In this document: one piece after another, positions 44,475 through 53,925 of the stretch
How the letters are laid out: every line of letters starts with the position of its first letter
Position numbering within the stretch: the first letter of the stretch is position 1
DNA from: Pacificitalea sp040119125
Lineage (GTDB): Bacteria > Pseudomonadota > Alphaproteobacteria > Rhodobacterales > Rhodobacteraceae
Assembly (NCBI GenBank): GCA_040119125.1
Contig: JBEDTR010000017.1
Span: 310,001-374,000, forward strand
Reading direction: 5' to 3'
Length of the DNA stretch: 64,000 bases
Translations under genes and position numbers: made by a program
Notes under the pieces: model-generated
The model's input: only the letters and a program-made list of their open reading frames with translations
What the model was told of the DNA's origin: nothing
Database searches by the model: none

Positions 44475-44783
44475 ATATCAACCCGTGACGTGACCCTGCC
44501 TTGAACTTATCTGGTGGTGCGAAGCCTGTCACCCGCGCGAAATTCGCTGAGCGGAAAACGGACACCGGCGCAACACCCGCAGCTGCGCCTGACTGGCCTG
44601 CGCGTGGTATCCGCGAAAAGGCGGGCGCATACCCGCCTCAGGCCAAATTCGGCAGCGCTGTTGACTTGCAGATCAATTGGTGGAGATCTTCAGGGCCTAC
44701 CGTTGCTGTAAGCTCACGCGTCAGCGGCCCGCAGTCCCGACACGCCCGCGCCGCATCTGCGGCCACCACAGATGGAGCGCATG
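44475..44783. other. Divergent intergenic region of about 300 bases without a gene
   Basis: It separates the minus-strand exported protein gene from a plus-strand GNAT gene. The frames crossing it have no family resemblance or good ribosome sites. I see no convincing promoter or hairpin. Confidence 0.5.
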
Positions 44784-45281
44784 ATGTCATCCACTGCCGA
44801 ACTGCCGCCGATCCACCCCGCACCGCCCGGCTTTGACCGATGGTCGGCGTTGCACCGGCTGCTGGTGCTTTCCTTTGCCGGGATGGAAGGACGTATTGAC
44901 CCTCCCTCCTCGCTGACGGCGATGAATATTTCCAATCTGGAACAGATGGGCCGTGATGAGGTGTTGTTGCTGGGGCTCGGCGCCAACGGCGATCCGGTCG
45001 CCTGCGCGTTTCTCAGGCCGGAGCCAGACGCGCTCTACCTTGGTAAAATCGCGATTCATCCCGAACTGCGCAGTCGCGGGCTGCTGCACCATATCATCGC
45101 GGCGGCTGAAATCGAGGCGCGGCGGTTGGGGCGCAACGAGCTTGAACTTCAAACCCGGATCGAGCTGATCGAAAACCATGCCGCGTTTTCCGCCGCAGGG
45201 TTCCGGCAAGTGGCCGAGCGGGCGCATCCCGGTTTTGATCGGGCGACCACGCTGATTTTTCGCAGGCCGGTAGCGCCGTAA
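44784..45281 (+). CDS. GNAT-family N-acetyltransferase
   Basis: 165 residues with a GNAT fold. The acetyl-CoA site is seen in YLGKIAIHPELRSRGLLHHIIAAAEIEARRLGRNELEL, an RSRGLL version of the R/Q-x-x-G-x-G/A loop, followed by a helix. The last strands ELIENHAAFSAAGFRQV and ATTLIFRRP are typical too. The substrate is unknown. Three ATG codons lie close together (44772, 44781, 44784); GGAG at 44774 is at the best distance from 44784. It converges on the fasciclin gene. Confidence 0.85.
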   Translation: MSSTAELPPIHPAPPGFDRWSALHRLLVLSFAGMEGRIDPPSSLTAMNISNLEQMGRDEVLLLGLGANGDPVACAFLRPEPDALYLGKIAIHPELRSRGLLHHIIAAAEIEARRLGRNELELQTRIELIENHAAFSAAGFRQVAERAHPGFDRATTLIFRRPVAP

Positions 45282-45375
45282 GCGCAGCCGCCGCCGACCG
45301 GCCTTGAAACGAAACCGGCGCCGCACCCCGGGGGAGATGCGACGCCGACTGCAATCACCACACGAGGGTGGGCAA

Positions 45376-45945
45376 TTACATCTTGGGCAGCAGAACCGCG
45401 TCGATCACATGGATGACGCCGTTGGACTGCTTGACGTCCGCGATGGTGACATTCGCGACGTTGCCGTTTTCGTCTTCGATCATGATCGCATCGCCGTCAT
45501 AGGTCGCGGTCAGCTCACAGCCACCAACGGTCGATACGGGATGCGCGCCGTTGTCATCATCGATCATGCCGCGGATCGCGTCGGACATCGCATCAGCCGC
45601 GACGACATGGCAGGTCAGCACCTTGGTCAGCTGATCCTTGTTTTCCGGCTTCAGCAGATCGTCAACCGTGCCTTCGGGCAGCGCGGCGAATGCGTCATCT
45701 GTGGGCGCGAACACGGTGAAGGGGCCTTCGCCCGACAGAGTTTCGACCAGACCGGCGGCCTGCACGGCGGCAACCAGCGTCTCATGATCGGCGGAGTTCA
45801 CGGCGTTTTCGATGATGTTGCGCTCGACCAGCATCGGCGCGCCGCCAACTTCGGGGTTTTCCATCGAATGGGCTTCGGCGAACGCCGCGCCCCCGGTCAG
45901 GGCGGTGGCGGTCAGGGCGGTCGCAATGAATGTCTTGATGGTCAT
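45376..45945 (-). CDS. Secreted fasciclin (FAS1) domain protein
   Basis: 189 residues. A signal peptide (MTIKTFIATALTATALTGGAAFA) is followed by one FAS1 domain. Its two conserved blocks are GPFTVFAPTDDAFAALPEGTVDDLL (H1) and NGVIHVIDAVLLPKM (H2, at the very C-terminus). FAS1 proteins act in surface adhesion. The start at 45945 has GGAGG nine bases upstream; the longer frame is unrelated. It lies immediately after the sigma/anti-sigma operon, but separated by a terminator, so it has its own promoter and may be a target of that sigma factor. Two further cysteines (TCHV, GGCEL) may form a disulfide. Confidence 0.92.
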   Translation of the reverse strand: MTIKTFIATALTATALTGGAAFAEAHSMENPEVGGAPMLVERNIIENAVNSADHETLVAAVQAAGLVETLSGEGPFTVFAPTDDAFAALPEGTVDDLLKPENKDQLTKVLTCHVVAADAMSDAIRGMIDDDNGAHPVSTVGGCELTATYDGDAIMIEDENGNVANVTIADVKQSNGVIHVIDAVLLPKM

Positions 45946-46087
45946 GTGGAAGTTCCTCCGAGTTGGGCACCGCAGTTTCGCGGTTGCTGACCAGAACCAC
46001 GGCCGCCGTGCGAAGGTAGTTTCAGCGACATCAAGGTTTTTGGAATTTGTTTGGAGCGACCTGCCATGCAGGCCCTGGGACATATGC

Positions 46088-46115
46088 AAAAGCCCGCGCA
46101 ATCGCGCGGGCTTTT
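46088..46115 (-). terminator. Rho-independent terminator of the sigma/anti-sigma operon
   Basis: AAAAGCCCGCG pairs fully with CGCGGGCTTTT around a six-base loop, so it has T-runs on both strands. It lies 36 bases after the anti-sigma stop. Confidence 0.85.
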
Positions 46116-46151
46116 ACTCAAGATTACTCAATGATGCTGCCGATGCTGCGG

Positions 46152-46904
46152 TCAGAGTTCCTGAACCGGACCAGCCGCAAGCACCTCGCCCGTCGGGGCC
46201 GCACCGGGCGCGCCGCCGGGAGGCTCATCCGACACGGCGAGCACAGCGCTCGTCATCAGCGCCGCCAACTGGTCGGGAACGGTGATGACAGACTGACCCG
46301 ATGGGTCCAGCAAACCCAGCGACACCGGTGCGGCATCCTGTGCGATCAGCCACAATTCCTCGGCCCGGTCGGGACGCGGTGTGCCTTCCAGCCGCGTGAC
46401 CGCGACAGCCTGCTGATCCGGCGACCACGCGGCGCTGAACAGATATTGGGTGTTTTCCGACACCAGCTCGGCGGCATAGCCGGGATCGAGCGGCGCTTGT
46501 GGGCCACGCGTCTGCGGCGTCATGATCACCAATGCGGCAATCCCGGCCGCCGCGACCAGCGACATGGCCCCCAAAGCGCGCCGCCCCATCAGGCGAGACA
46601 TCCAGCCAGTGCCCGCTGACGCGGCGCCTGCGGCACCTTTCTGCGGGGCGCCGAACAGCGCGGTCTCGATCCGGCGCTTTACCCGTGCGGGGGGGGCGGT
46701 TTCAGCTATAGGCGCGGTCATCGCGGTCAGATAGCCCTGCCAAAGCGCAAGTTCGTCGCGCAGCGCGGGGTCGCGCATCGCGCGCGCCTCAAGCGCCTCC
46801 GCCTCATCCGGCGTGAGCAAGCCCAGCACGTATTCCGCCGCCAGCACCCGGTCATCGGGGCCGAAGCCGTCGTCGCCTGTCATGGGTCCGGTTGCGTCGC
46901 TCAT
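46152..46904 (-). CDS. RskA-type anti-sigma factor
   Basis: 250 residues. The N-terminal cytoplasmic anti-sigma part contains LAAEYVLGLLTPDEAEALEARAMRDPALRDELALWQGYLTAM, typical of RskA-like factors without a zinc site. A membrane helix (about 125-145, ALGAMSLVAAAGIAALVIM) leads to a periplasmic RskA domain with AAWSPDQQAVAV and EELWLIAQDAAPVSLGLLDPSG. It should hold the ECF sigma factor at the membrane until a signal triggers its release. ATG 46904 overlaps the sigma-factor stop by four bases; ATG 46916 is an alternative. The next gene downstream encodes a FAS1 protein. Confidence 0.9.
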   Translation of the reverse strand: MSDATGPMTGDDGFGPDDRVLAAEYVLGLLTPDEAEALEARAMRDPALRDELALWQGYLTAMTAPIAETAPPARVKRRIETALFGAPQKGAAGAASAGTGWMSRLMGRRALGAMSLVAAAGIAALVIMTPQTRGPQAPLDPGYAAELVSENTQYLFSAAWSPDQQAVAVTRLEGTPRPDRAEELWLIAQDAAPVSLGLLDPSGQSVITVPDQLAALMTSAVLAVSDEPPGGAPGAAPTGEVLAAGPVQEL

Positions 46905-47491
46905 CCGCTCAGACATTCCCTCAGTTTTATCAGGCTCCGACGGAGCCATGTTCGCATCGTATTCAGGGGCACGTCGGCCCGTTCGGCCAGCTCCTGATAG
47001 GACCAGCCCTCCAGATAGGCGCCCCGCACCGCCTGCGCGCGACCGGGCTCCAACTGCCCCAGACATAGGCCGATCCGTGCGGCCTCGGACCGGGCGACGG
47101 CCGCAGCCTCCGGGCCCGGCGCGTCATCAGCCACAAATGCCGCCGCATCGAGAGGGGCGTCGCCCCCCTCATCACCACGGCCCCCGCCACTGCCCAAGGC
47201 CGCCCCGCCGGACGCGCGCTGCGACCGCAGGCGGTCGATGGCGTGGTTCCGGGCGATGGTAATCAGCCAGGACATCGGACTTGGCCCGCCCGCCGCGTAA
47301 CGGTCGGACGCCCCCCAGACCTTGACGTAGACCTCTTGCAGAGCGTCTTCGGCCAAGGCCCGGTCCTTTAACACACGCAGGCAAATGCCGAAGAGTTTCG
47401 CGGATGTCGCGTCATAAAGTGCGGAAAATGCGCTGCGGTCGCCCAGAGCGGTGCGCGCGATCCATGTTTCGATATCTGCGCGATCAGCCAT
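46901..47491 (-). CDS. ECF-type RNA polymerase sigma factor, SigK-like
   Basis: 196 residues. Region 2 is FSALYDATSAKLFGICLRVLKDRALAEDALQEVYVKVW, with SPMSWLITIARNHAIDRLRSQ after it. Region 4 is WSYQELAERADVPLNTMRTWLRRSLIKLRECLSG, with its helix-turn-helix. A Gly/Asp-rich linker of about 40 residues (GSGGGRGDEGGD) separates them, longer than usual. RskA-linked ECF factors of this sort (SigK type) control surface and oxidative stress genes. ATG 47491 has GGGGGG upstream and starts MADRADIETWIART; the longer frame is unlikely. A small palindrome GTTGCA-G-TGCAAC lies about 15 bases upstream of the start. Confidence 0.92.
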   Translation of the reverse strand: MADRADIETWIARTALGDRSAFSALYDATSAKLFGICLRVLKDRALAEDALQEVYVKVWGASDRYAAGGPSPMSWLITIARNHAIDRLRSQRASGGAALGSGGGRGDEGGDAPLDAAAFVADDAPGPEAAAVARSEAARIGLCLGQLEPGRAQAVRGAYLEGWSYQELAERADVPLNTMRTWLRRSLIKLRECLSG

Positions 47492-47866
47492 GATCCCCCC
47501 GGAGTTGCAGTGCAACCTAGCGTCACGACCGGCGCAGCGAAAGCCCCGGCGCGCCTGTTGCATGCTATTTGAACAGGTCTATATCGCGAAGTTACGGTCC
47601 GGCAATGCCTGCGGATCACCCACGCGCCGCGCTGCGCTTTGCAAGGCGCGGAAAACCGCTTGGCGTGTGGGACCGCGACGCGGGCAAACGCAGCTCCGGC
47701 CCCTTGCGCCCCATGACGGAATGGGGCACGAAGTCCGAAATCGACCGGCGGATATGGCATTCCGGTCGAGCGATAGGGCGCAATGCCCGGCTCGAACGAC
47801 ACGGGTTGCAGGCTAGGGATCATGGATCGCAGGCCGCCACCCGCGCGACGATAAAAAGGAACTGAC
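47492..47866. other. 375-base divergent region upstream of the sigma factor and cobS
   Basis: No gene with support. A 98-codon plus-strand frame (47569-47865) ends directly before cobS but has no ribosome site or family resemblance, and it lacks the composition bias of the real genes. The region must hold promoters of both the sigma operon and cobS; I could not pin an ECF-type promoter motif shared with the fasciclin gene. Confidence 0.5.
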
Positions 47867-48853
47867 ATGGCGGATGGCATGGTGAACGCGGCGAACAAAC
47901 CGACTGAGGAGATCTCGGTCCGGGAGGTGTTCGGTATCGACAGCGACATGATCGTGAAGGGCTTTGCCGAGCCCACCGACCGCGTGCCGGAGGTCGACTC
48001 GACCTATAAGTTCGACCCGGACACGACGCTTGCGATCCTTGCCGGTTTTGCCTTCAACCGCCGCGTCATGGTGCAGGGCTATCACGGCACCGGCAAATCG
48101 ACCCATATCGAGCAGGTCGCCAGCCGCCTGAATTGGCCCTGTGTGCGCGTCAACCTCGACAGCCATATCAGCCGCATCGACCTGATCGGCAAAGATGCGA
48201 TCAAACTGCGCGACGGTGTGCAGGTGACCGAGTTTCAGGAAGGCATCCTGCCTTGGGCGCTGCGCAACCCGACCGCCATCGTGTTCGACGAATATGACGC
48301 GGGCCGCGCAGATGTGATGTTCGTGATCCAGCGGGTGCTGGAAGTGGACGGCAAGCTGACGCTGCTCGACCAGAACGAAGTCATCACGCCGCATCCCAGC
48401 TTCCGCCTGTTTGCGACCTCCAACACCGTGGGTCTGGGCGACACGACCGGGCTCTATCACGGCACCCAGCAGATCAACCAAGGTCAGATGGACCGCTGGA
48501 GCCTCGTCGCGACGCTGAACTACCTGAGCCATGACGCCGAGGTGGCGATCGTGCTGAGCAAGGCGCCGCATTACAACACGGCCGATGGGCGCAAGACCGT
48601 CAGCCAGATGGTCACCGTGGCCGAGTTGACCCGGACCGCCTTCATGCATGGCGACCTGTCCACGGTGATGAGCCCGCGCACGGTGATCGCATGGGCGCAG
48701 AATGCCCGGATTTTCCGCGATATCGGTTATGCCTTCCGCCTGACATTCCTGAACAAATGCGACGAGCTTGAACGTCAGACAGTGGCGGAATTCTACCAGC
48801 GCTGCTTTGACGAGGAACTGCCCGAAAGCGCGGCGTCCATGGCGCTCGGCTGA
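47867..48853 (+). CDS. cobS: Cobaltochelatase ATPase subunit CobS
   Basis: 328 residues of the AAA+ family in the aerobic cobalamin pathway, where CobN, CobS and CobT insert cobalt into hydrogenobyrinic acid a,c-diamide. Walker A is VQGYHGTGKSTHIEQ (about 71-84), Walker B IVFDEYDAG, sensor 1 FATSNT. The CobS-specific start REVFGIDSDMIVKGFAEPTDRVPEVD and the C-terminal LNKCDELERQTVAEFYQRCFDEELPES are strong matches. AAAAGGA lies five bases before the ATG. CobT, usually next to it, is not in the window; a hairpin terminator follows instead. Confidence 0.94.
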   Translation: MADGMVNAANKPTEEISVREVFGIDSDMIVKGFAEPTDRVPEVDSTYKFDPDTTLAILAGFAFNRRVMVQGYHGTGKSTHIEQVASRLNWPCVRVNLDSHISRIDLIGKDAIKLRDGVQVTEFQEGILPWALRNPTAIVFDEYDAGRADVMFVIQRVLEVDGKLTLLDQNEVITPHPSFRLFATSNTVGLGDTTGLYHGTQQINQGQMDRWSLVATLNYLSHDAEVAIVLSKAPHYNTADGRKTVSQMVTVAELTRTAFMHGDLSTVMSPRTVIAWAQNARIFRDIGYAFRLTFLNKCDELERQTVAEFYQRCFDEELPESAASMALG

Positions 48854-48931
48854 CACGGCTCGGCTGACACGGGCCGCGCAGCGGGCCTCCCGGACGGGAG
48901 CCGCCAGCGGGCTGGTTCAGGACAAAATCAA

Positions 48932-48964
48932 AACGCGCCGCCGGGGAAACCCGCGCGGCGCGTT
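48932..48964. terminator. Terminator hairpin between cobS and cytochrome c genes
   Basis: AACGCGCCGC pairs with GCGGCGCGTT around an inner CGGG-GAAA-CCCG hairpin, followed by GTCGTTGTG on the plus strand and preceded by AAAATCAAA. It can serve both converging genes. Confidence 0.65.
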
Positions 48965-48980
48965 GTCGTTGTGACGACCG

Positions 48981-49865
48981 TTATTCGATGGCGGGGACCT
49001 GCTTGAGATAGGCCGCGATGGCCTGCCGGTCGGCATCGGGCAAATGCGCGATGGACTCGATCACCGCGACCATTTCCCCGCCTGCGCTGTCAAATTCCGG
49101 CGTAAACCCGGAATTCAGGTATTCCGCGATCTCAGGCTCCGACCAATCCAGCGCGCCGGGGGTGATGTTGGGGATGCGCCCCTGCCCCGAAGGGTTGGGC
49201 GCACCGGACAGCCAAAGGTTGCGCTCCAGCCCCCCCAGCGCATTGCGCGGGGTGTGGCACTCGCCGCAATGCCCCAGCGCCTCGACCAGATACCGCCCCC
49301 GGGCAAGCTGCTCATTCACTTCGCCATCCAGCACCCAGGCATCATCGGCAAACAGGAATTTCCAACCTCCAAGCAACCGGCGGATCGAAAACGGAAATCC
49401 GACCTCATGCGCGCGGCTGGGCGTGTCAGCCGCGGGCAGCGTATCGAGAAACGCCTTCAGATCAACAATGTCCTGCGGCGCGGCATGGGCGTAGGCGACA
49501 TAGGGAAAGGCCGGGTAGTAATGCTGCCCACCGGGCGACACCCCCGCCATCACAGCATCGGCCAGATCCTGCACCGACCAGCCGCCGATCCCTGCCTGAG
49601 AAGGGGAGATGTTGGGCGCGTAGAATGTGCCAAACTGCGTGGCAAAGCTCTGACCGCCAGCCAGCACCAAGCGCGCCTCGTCCTTGGCGTCTGGTGCGGC
49701 GTGGCAGTTGGCGCAGCCCCCGGCCCAGAACACGGCCTCTCCCGCGGTCGCATCGCCCGTCAGCCCGGCCACCACCGCGCCCGCACTCTGAGGCCGCGTC
49801 ACCCACCAGAACACCGCACCACCAAGAACTATCAAAAGGCCCAGGCCAAGGAGGAGTTTGCGCAT
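48981..49865 (-). CDS. Membrane-anchored dihaem cytochrome c
   Basis: 294 residues. A single N-terminal helix (MRKLLLGLGLLIVLGGAVFWW) serves as signal anchor, with the rest in the periplasm. Two haem c sites are seen, GGCANCHAAP (about 50) and GHCGECHTPRN (about 202), each starting a cytochrome c domain; APNISPSQAGIGGWS and IPNITPGALDWSEPEIAEYL are the matching distal loops before the axial Met or His region. This is the small cytochrome subunit layout found with alcohol, aldehyde or gluconate dehydrogenases, but no dehydrogenase is adjacent. ATG 49865 is preferred over a frame 14 codons longer. Electron donor unknown. Confidence 0.88.
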   Translation of the reverse strand: MRKLLLGLGLLIVLGGAVFWWVTRPQSAGAVVAGLTGDATAGEAVFWAGGCANCHAAPDAKDEARLVLAGGQSFATQFGTFYAPNISPSQAGIGGWSVQDLADAVMAGVSPGGQHYYPAFPYVAYAHAAPQDIVDLKAFLDTLPAADTPSRAHEVGFPFSIRRLLGGWKFLFADDAWVLDGEVNEQLARGRYLVEALGHCGECHTPRNALGGLERNLWLSGAPNPSGQGRIPNITPGALDWSEPEIAEYLNSGFTPEFDSAGGEMVAVIESIAHLPDADRQAIAAYLKQVPAIE

Positions 49866-50009
49866 GGGTCGGCACCTTCCATTAGGGTCAATCCGACGAT
49901 ACCGCATCCCGCCGCACGGGCAAGCGGTCCTTGCCCCCGGCTCCGGGTTGCCCCACCGCGCGCCCTCTGCCCGACAGGCTTATCCCACAGGCACCGGCGC
50001 CCGCGCGGG

Positions 50010-50549
50010 TCACTCGGTGAAGCGCACCTTGCCTATGAACGGGAGGTTGCGATTGCGCTGCGCGTAATCGATGCCATAGCCCACGACGAATTCGTCCGGG
50101 ATCTCGAACCCGGTCCAGCGGGCTTTCACGTCCACCTCCCGGCGGGCGGGTTTGTCGAGCAGGGCAATCGTGGCCAGCCGGTTCGGCTCCCGCGATTGCA
50201 GCAGGCGGATGACATGGCTCAGCGTCCAGCCGGTATCGACGATATCCTCGACCACCAGCACGTCGCGGCCGCCAATCTCGCCGCGCAGGTCTTTCAAGAT
50301 CCGAACCTCGCGCGAGGTGGTCATCGCATCCCCGTAGGAGGACGCCTCAAGGAAATCGACCTCCACCGGCAAATCGAGTTCGCGCACCAGATCGGCGATG
50401 AACACGAATGAGCCGCGCAGCAACCCAACCACGACCAATTTGCTGGTATCGGCGAACTCGGCCTCGATCTCGCGGGCGAGATGCTCGATCCGGGCGGCAA
50501 TCGCCTTGGCGGAAATCATCTGATCGATGGCGTAAGACGGTTGTGGCAT
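50010..50549 (-). CDS. hpt: Hypoxanthine phosphoribosyltransferase
   Basis: 179 residues. It salvages hypoxanthine (and often guanine) with PRPP to give IMP or GMP. The PRPP-binding motif is VLVVEDIVDTGWTL (about 101-114), with VVGLLRGSFVFIADL as the pyrophosphate loop and LEASSYGDAMTTSREV as the flexible catalytic loop. KARWTGFEIPDEFVVGYGIDYAQRNRNLPFIG is the purine-binding C-terminus. The start at 50549 has AAGGG upstream. Divergent from the COQ10/RatA-like gene, 88 bases apart. Confidence 0.94.
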   Translation of the reverse strand: MPQPSYAIDQMISAKAIAARIEHLAREIEAEFADTSKLVVVGLLRGSFVFIADLVRELDLPVEVDFLEASSYGDAMTTSREVRILKDLRGEIGGRDVLVVEDIVDTGWTLSHVIRLLQSREPNRLATIALLDKPARREVDVKARWTGFEIPDEFVVGYGIDYAQRNRNLPFIGKVRFTE

Positions 50550-50637
50550 GGTAGACCCTTGAACTTCGGCGCGTGAGGCCGGAGATAACGGGACAGTCCC
50601 GCTTGCACAACAGATGCGATCAGCCACAGACAGGTTC

Positions 50638-51081
50638 ATGCCCAAACATTCAGAAACCCGCACCCTGCCCTACACCGCCCGCCAGATGTTCGATCTGGTG
50701 GCCGATGTGAACAGCTACCCCGAATTTCTGCCGTGGTGTGCCGCCGCGCGCGTGCGCGAAACAACCGATCGCGGTGAAACACAGGTTATGGATGCTGATC
50801 TGGTGATCTCGTTCAAGGTGTTCCGCGAACGCTTTGCCAGCCGCGTCACGCTGTGGACGGATGGCTCGCGTATCGACACGGCCTATCTGGATGGCCCGTT
50901 CCGCTACATGGAAAGCACTTGGGGCTTCAAGGATATCGAGGGCGGGTGCGAAGTGTCGTTCAACGTCGATTTCGAGTTCCGCAACGCGCTGCTTCAGGGT
51001 GCTGCGGGGCTGTTTTTCAACGAGGCGATGCAGCGGATCGTGCGCGCATTTGAGCGTCGCGCGAAGGAGCTTTATGGCTGA
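50638..51081 (+). CDS. COQ10/RatA-like START-domain protein
   Basis: 147 residues. It begins MPKHSETRTLPYTARQMFDLVADVNSYPEFLPWC, the usual start of type II toxin RatA/COQ10 family proteins, and ends with LFFNEAMQRIVRAFERRAKELYG. The START fold has a hydrophobic cavity; in alphaproteobacteria and mitochondria such proteins bind ubiquinone and aid respiration, whereas in E. coli RatA was reported to block ribosome joining. The quinone role is more likely here. ATG 50638 was chosen; the frame could begin eight codons earlier. It is transcribed in the same direction as prfC, 58 bases upstream of it. Confidence 0.88.
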   Translation: MPKHSETRTLPYTARQMFDLVADVNSYPEFLPWCAAARVRETTDRGETQVMDADLVISFKVFRERFASRVTLWTDGSRIDTAYLDGPFRYMESTWGFKDIEGGCEVSFNVDFEFRNALLQGAAGLFFNEAMQRIVRAFERRAKELYG

Positions 51082-51139
51082 CCACCGCGCCAGCCCCGTC
51101 CTCTGCCCCCTGCCCGCTCAAGCCTGATCGAGATCCGCC

Positions 51140-52747
<1,608 letters not shown>

Positions 52748-53059
52748 GGACGCACGACGGAATGGGGGAGATGGGTGAACGGTCTGGCCGTGACGGTAGC
52801 GCCCCGATCCCGCCAGATGCCGCCGCAACGGTTTTCTTTCCGCGCAACATCAGCCTGCCCGGGGGATGGCGCTGCACCGACTGAACGGCGCGCTTTATCT
52901 CAAGCAAATTCCTCCCTGATCCGAGGTCTGCGGGAGGCGGCAAAGCGCCAGCCCGTGGGACGGGCAGGCGCTCGCTCTCGCGGCCTTCGGCCTTGTCCGA
53001 GAGCGGGTGCGCTCAGACCGCAGCTTGTTGCGCCCGCGCCCCCTCAATCCCCCACCACG
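52748..53059. other. About 300 bases after prfC without a recognised gene
   Basis: Plus-strand frames here (from 52775 and 52993) are Arg/Pro/Ala-rich and run through the OsmC gene on the other strand, so they look like shadows. The stretch around 52935-53010 contains several GC-rich self-complementary segments (for example GCGCCAGCCCGTGGGACGGGC). The first part may be the prfC transcript end. Confidence 0.45.
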
Positions 53060-53087
53060 AAAAAACGCCGACCCTCGCGGATCGGCG
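53060..53087 (-). terminator. Rho-independent terminator of the OsmC gene
   Basis: On the minus strand CGCCGA pairs with TCGGCG across a ten-base loop, followed by TTTTTT. It begins 32 bases after the OsmC stop. Confidence 0.8.
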
Positions 53088-53118
53088 CTTCCTCCACGTC
53101 ACGAGACATCCCGCAGGA

Positions 53119-53541
53119 TCACGCCACCTTGGCATCCATCGTGATGTCGCAGTTCAGCACCTTGGAGACCGGGCAGCCTTCCTTGGCCTTCTCCGCGATC
53201 TCAAGGATCTTATCCTCATCCGCATCGGCGGAAATCACCGTGGTCAGATGCGCCGTGGTGATCTTTGGCCCGGCGTCCTGCATCTCGATGGTCACGGCAC
53301 AGGTCGTCTCGATCGACGTGGCGGAAATATCTTCCTGACCCAGCATGTTGCTTAGCGCCATCGAAAAACAGGCTGCATGGGCGCCGCCGATCAGCTCTTC
53401 GGGGTTGGTGCCCGCGCCATCCTCGAACCGGGTGTTGAAGCCATAGGGCTGGTCGGACATCGCGCCGCTTTCAAGCGAAATCCGGCCTTTGCCGTCTTTA
53501 AGTCCACCCATCCATTTCGCGGAGCCTTTTTTCGTCGGCAT
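53119..53541 (-). CDS. OsmC-family peroxiredoxin
   Basis: 140 residues. The two redox cysteines of the OsmC/Ohr group are present: GAHAACFSMALSNML (about 60) and KEGCPVSKVLNC (about 124). NPEELIGGAHAAC is the family signature. The start MPTKKGSAKWMGGLKDGKG resembles OsmC proper more than Ohr. It reduces organic hydroperoxides with cysteine thiols in the cytoplasm. ATG 53541 has AAGGAG seven bases upstream; a 24-codon extension is not coding-like. A single gene, ended by a T-tailed hairpin. Confidence 0.93.
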   Translation of the reverse strand: MPTKKGSAKWMGGLKDGKGRISLESGAMSDQPYGFNTRFEDGAGTNPEELIGGAHAACFSMALSNMLGQEDISATSIETTCAVTIEMQDAGPKITTAHLTTVISADADEDKILEIAEKAKEGCPVSKVLNCDITMDAKVA

Positions 53542-53925
53542 GTGAAATCTCCTTTTTCTGCCTTCAGTCGGGACAACGCCTGCGGATCGCACGGGGTTGC
53601 ACCAGGGGCGCAAAATCGCGGATCAAGGCTCGGATAGCGCCGTCCCGCGCGCTGGGGGAACGCAGCCGGGGCAAACCCTTTGGAAAATTGCCTTTTCATT
53701 GACCCGGCGTGCTAAATCGGGTAGGTCAGCCTGCAACTCCGACCGGGGAAGATTCTCGGATCGTCCGGCGGAGTGTGCCGACCGGCTTGATACAAGCCGC
53801 AGTTTCCTGACGATCCGACCCCCCGCCGGGGCGGATATTCGTGCCCCGTTCGGGGCGGATGACGCCGGGGCGTTCAGATTGCGTCCCACCCACGCGGCCC
53901 GAGATGCCGCTCACGATGGACGCAT
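53542..53925. other. Divergent region with possible long leader of the RhlE-like helicase
   Basis: No gene seen. TTGACC (53699-53704), 17 bases, then TAGGTC could be a promoter towards the helicase and would leave a leader of about 190 bases. That leader has GC hairpins, among them GCCCCG-TT-CGGGGC (53843-53856) and CCCC-GCC-GGGG (53821-53831). Long structured leaders are known for cold-regulated helicases, but this is inference. Confidence 0.4.

Noticed and set aside
47569..47865. 98-codon plus-strand frame ending just before cobS
   Set aside because: No ribosome site and Arg-rich random composition. It does not resemble the DnaJ-like protein sometimes found near cobS.
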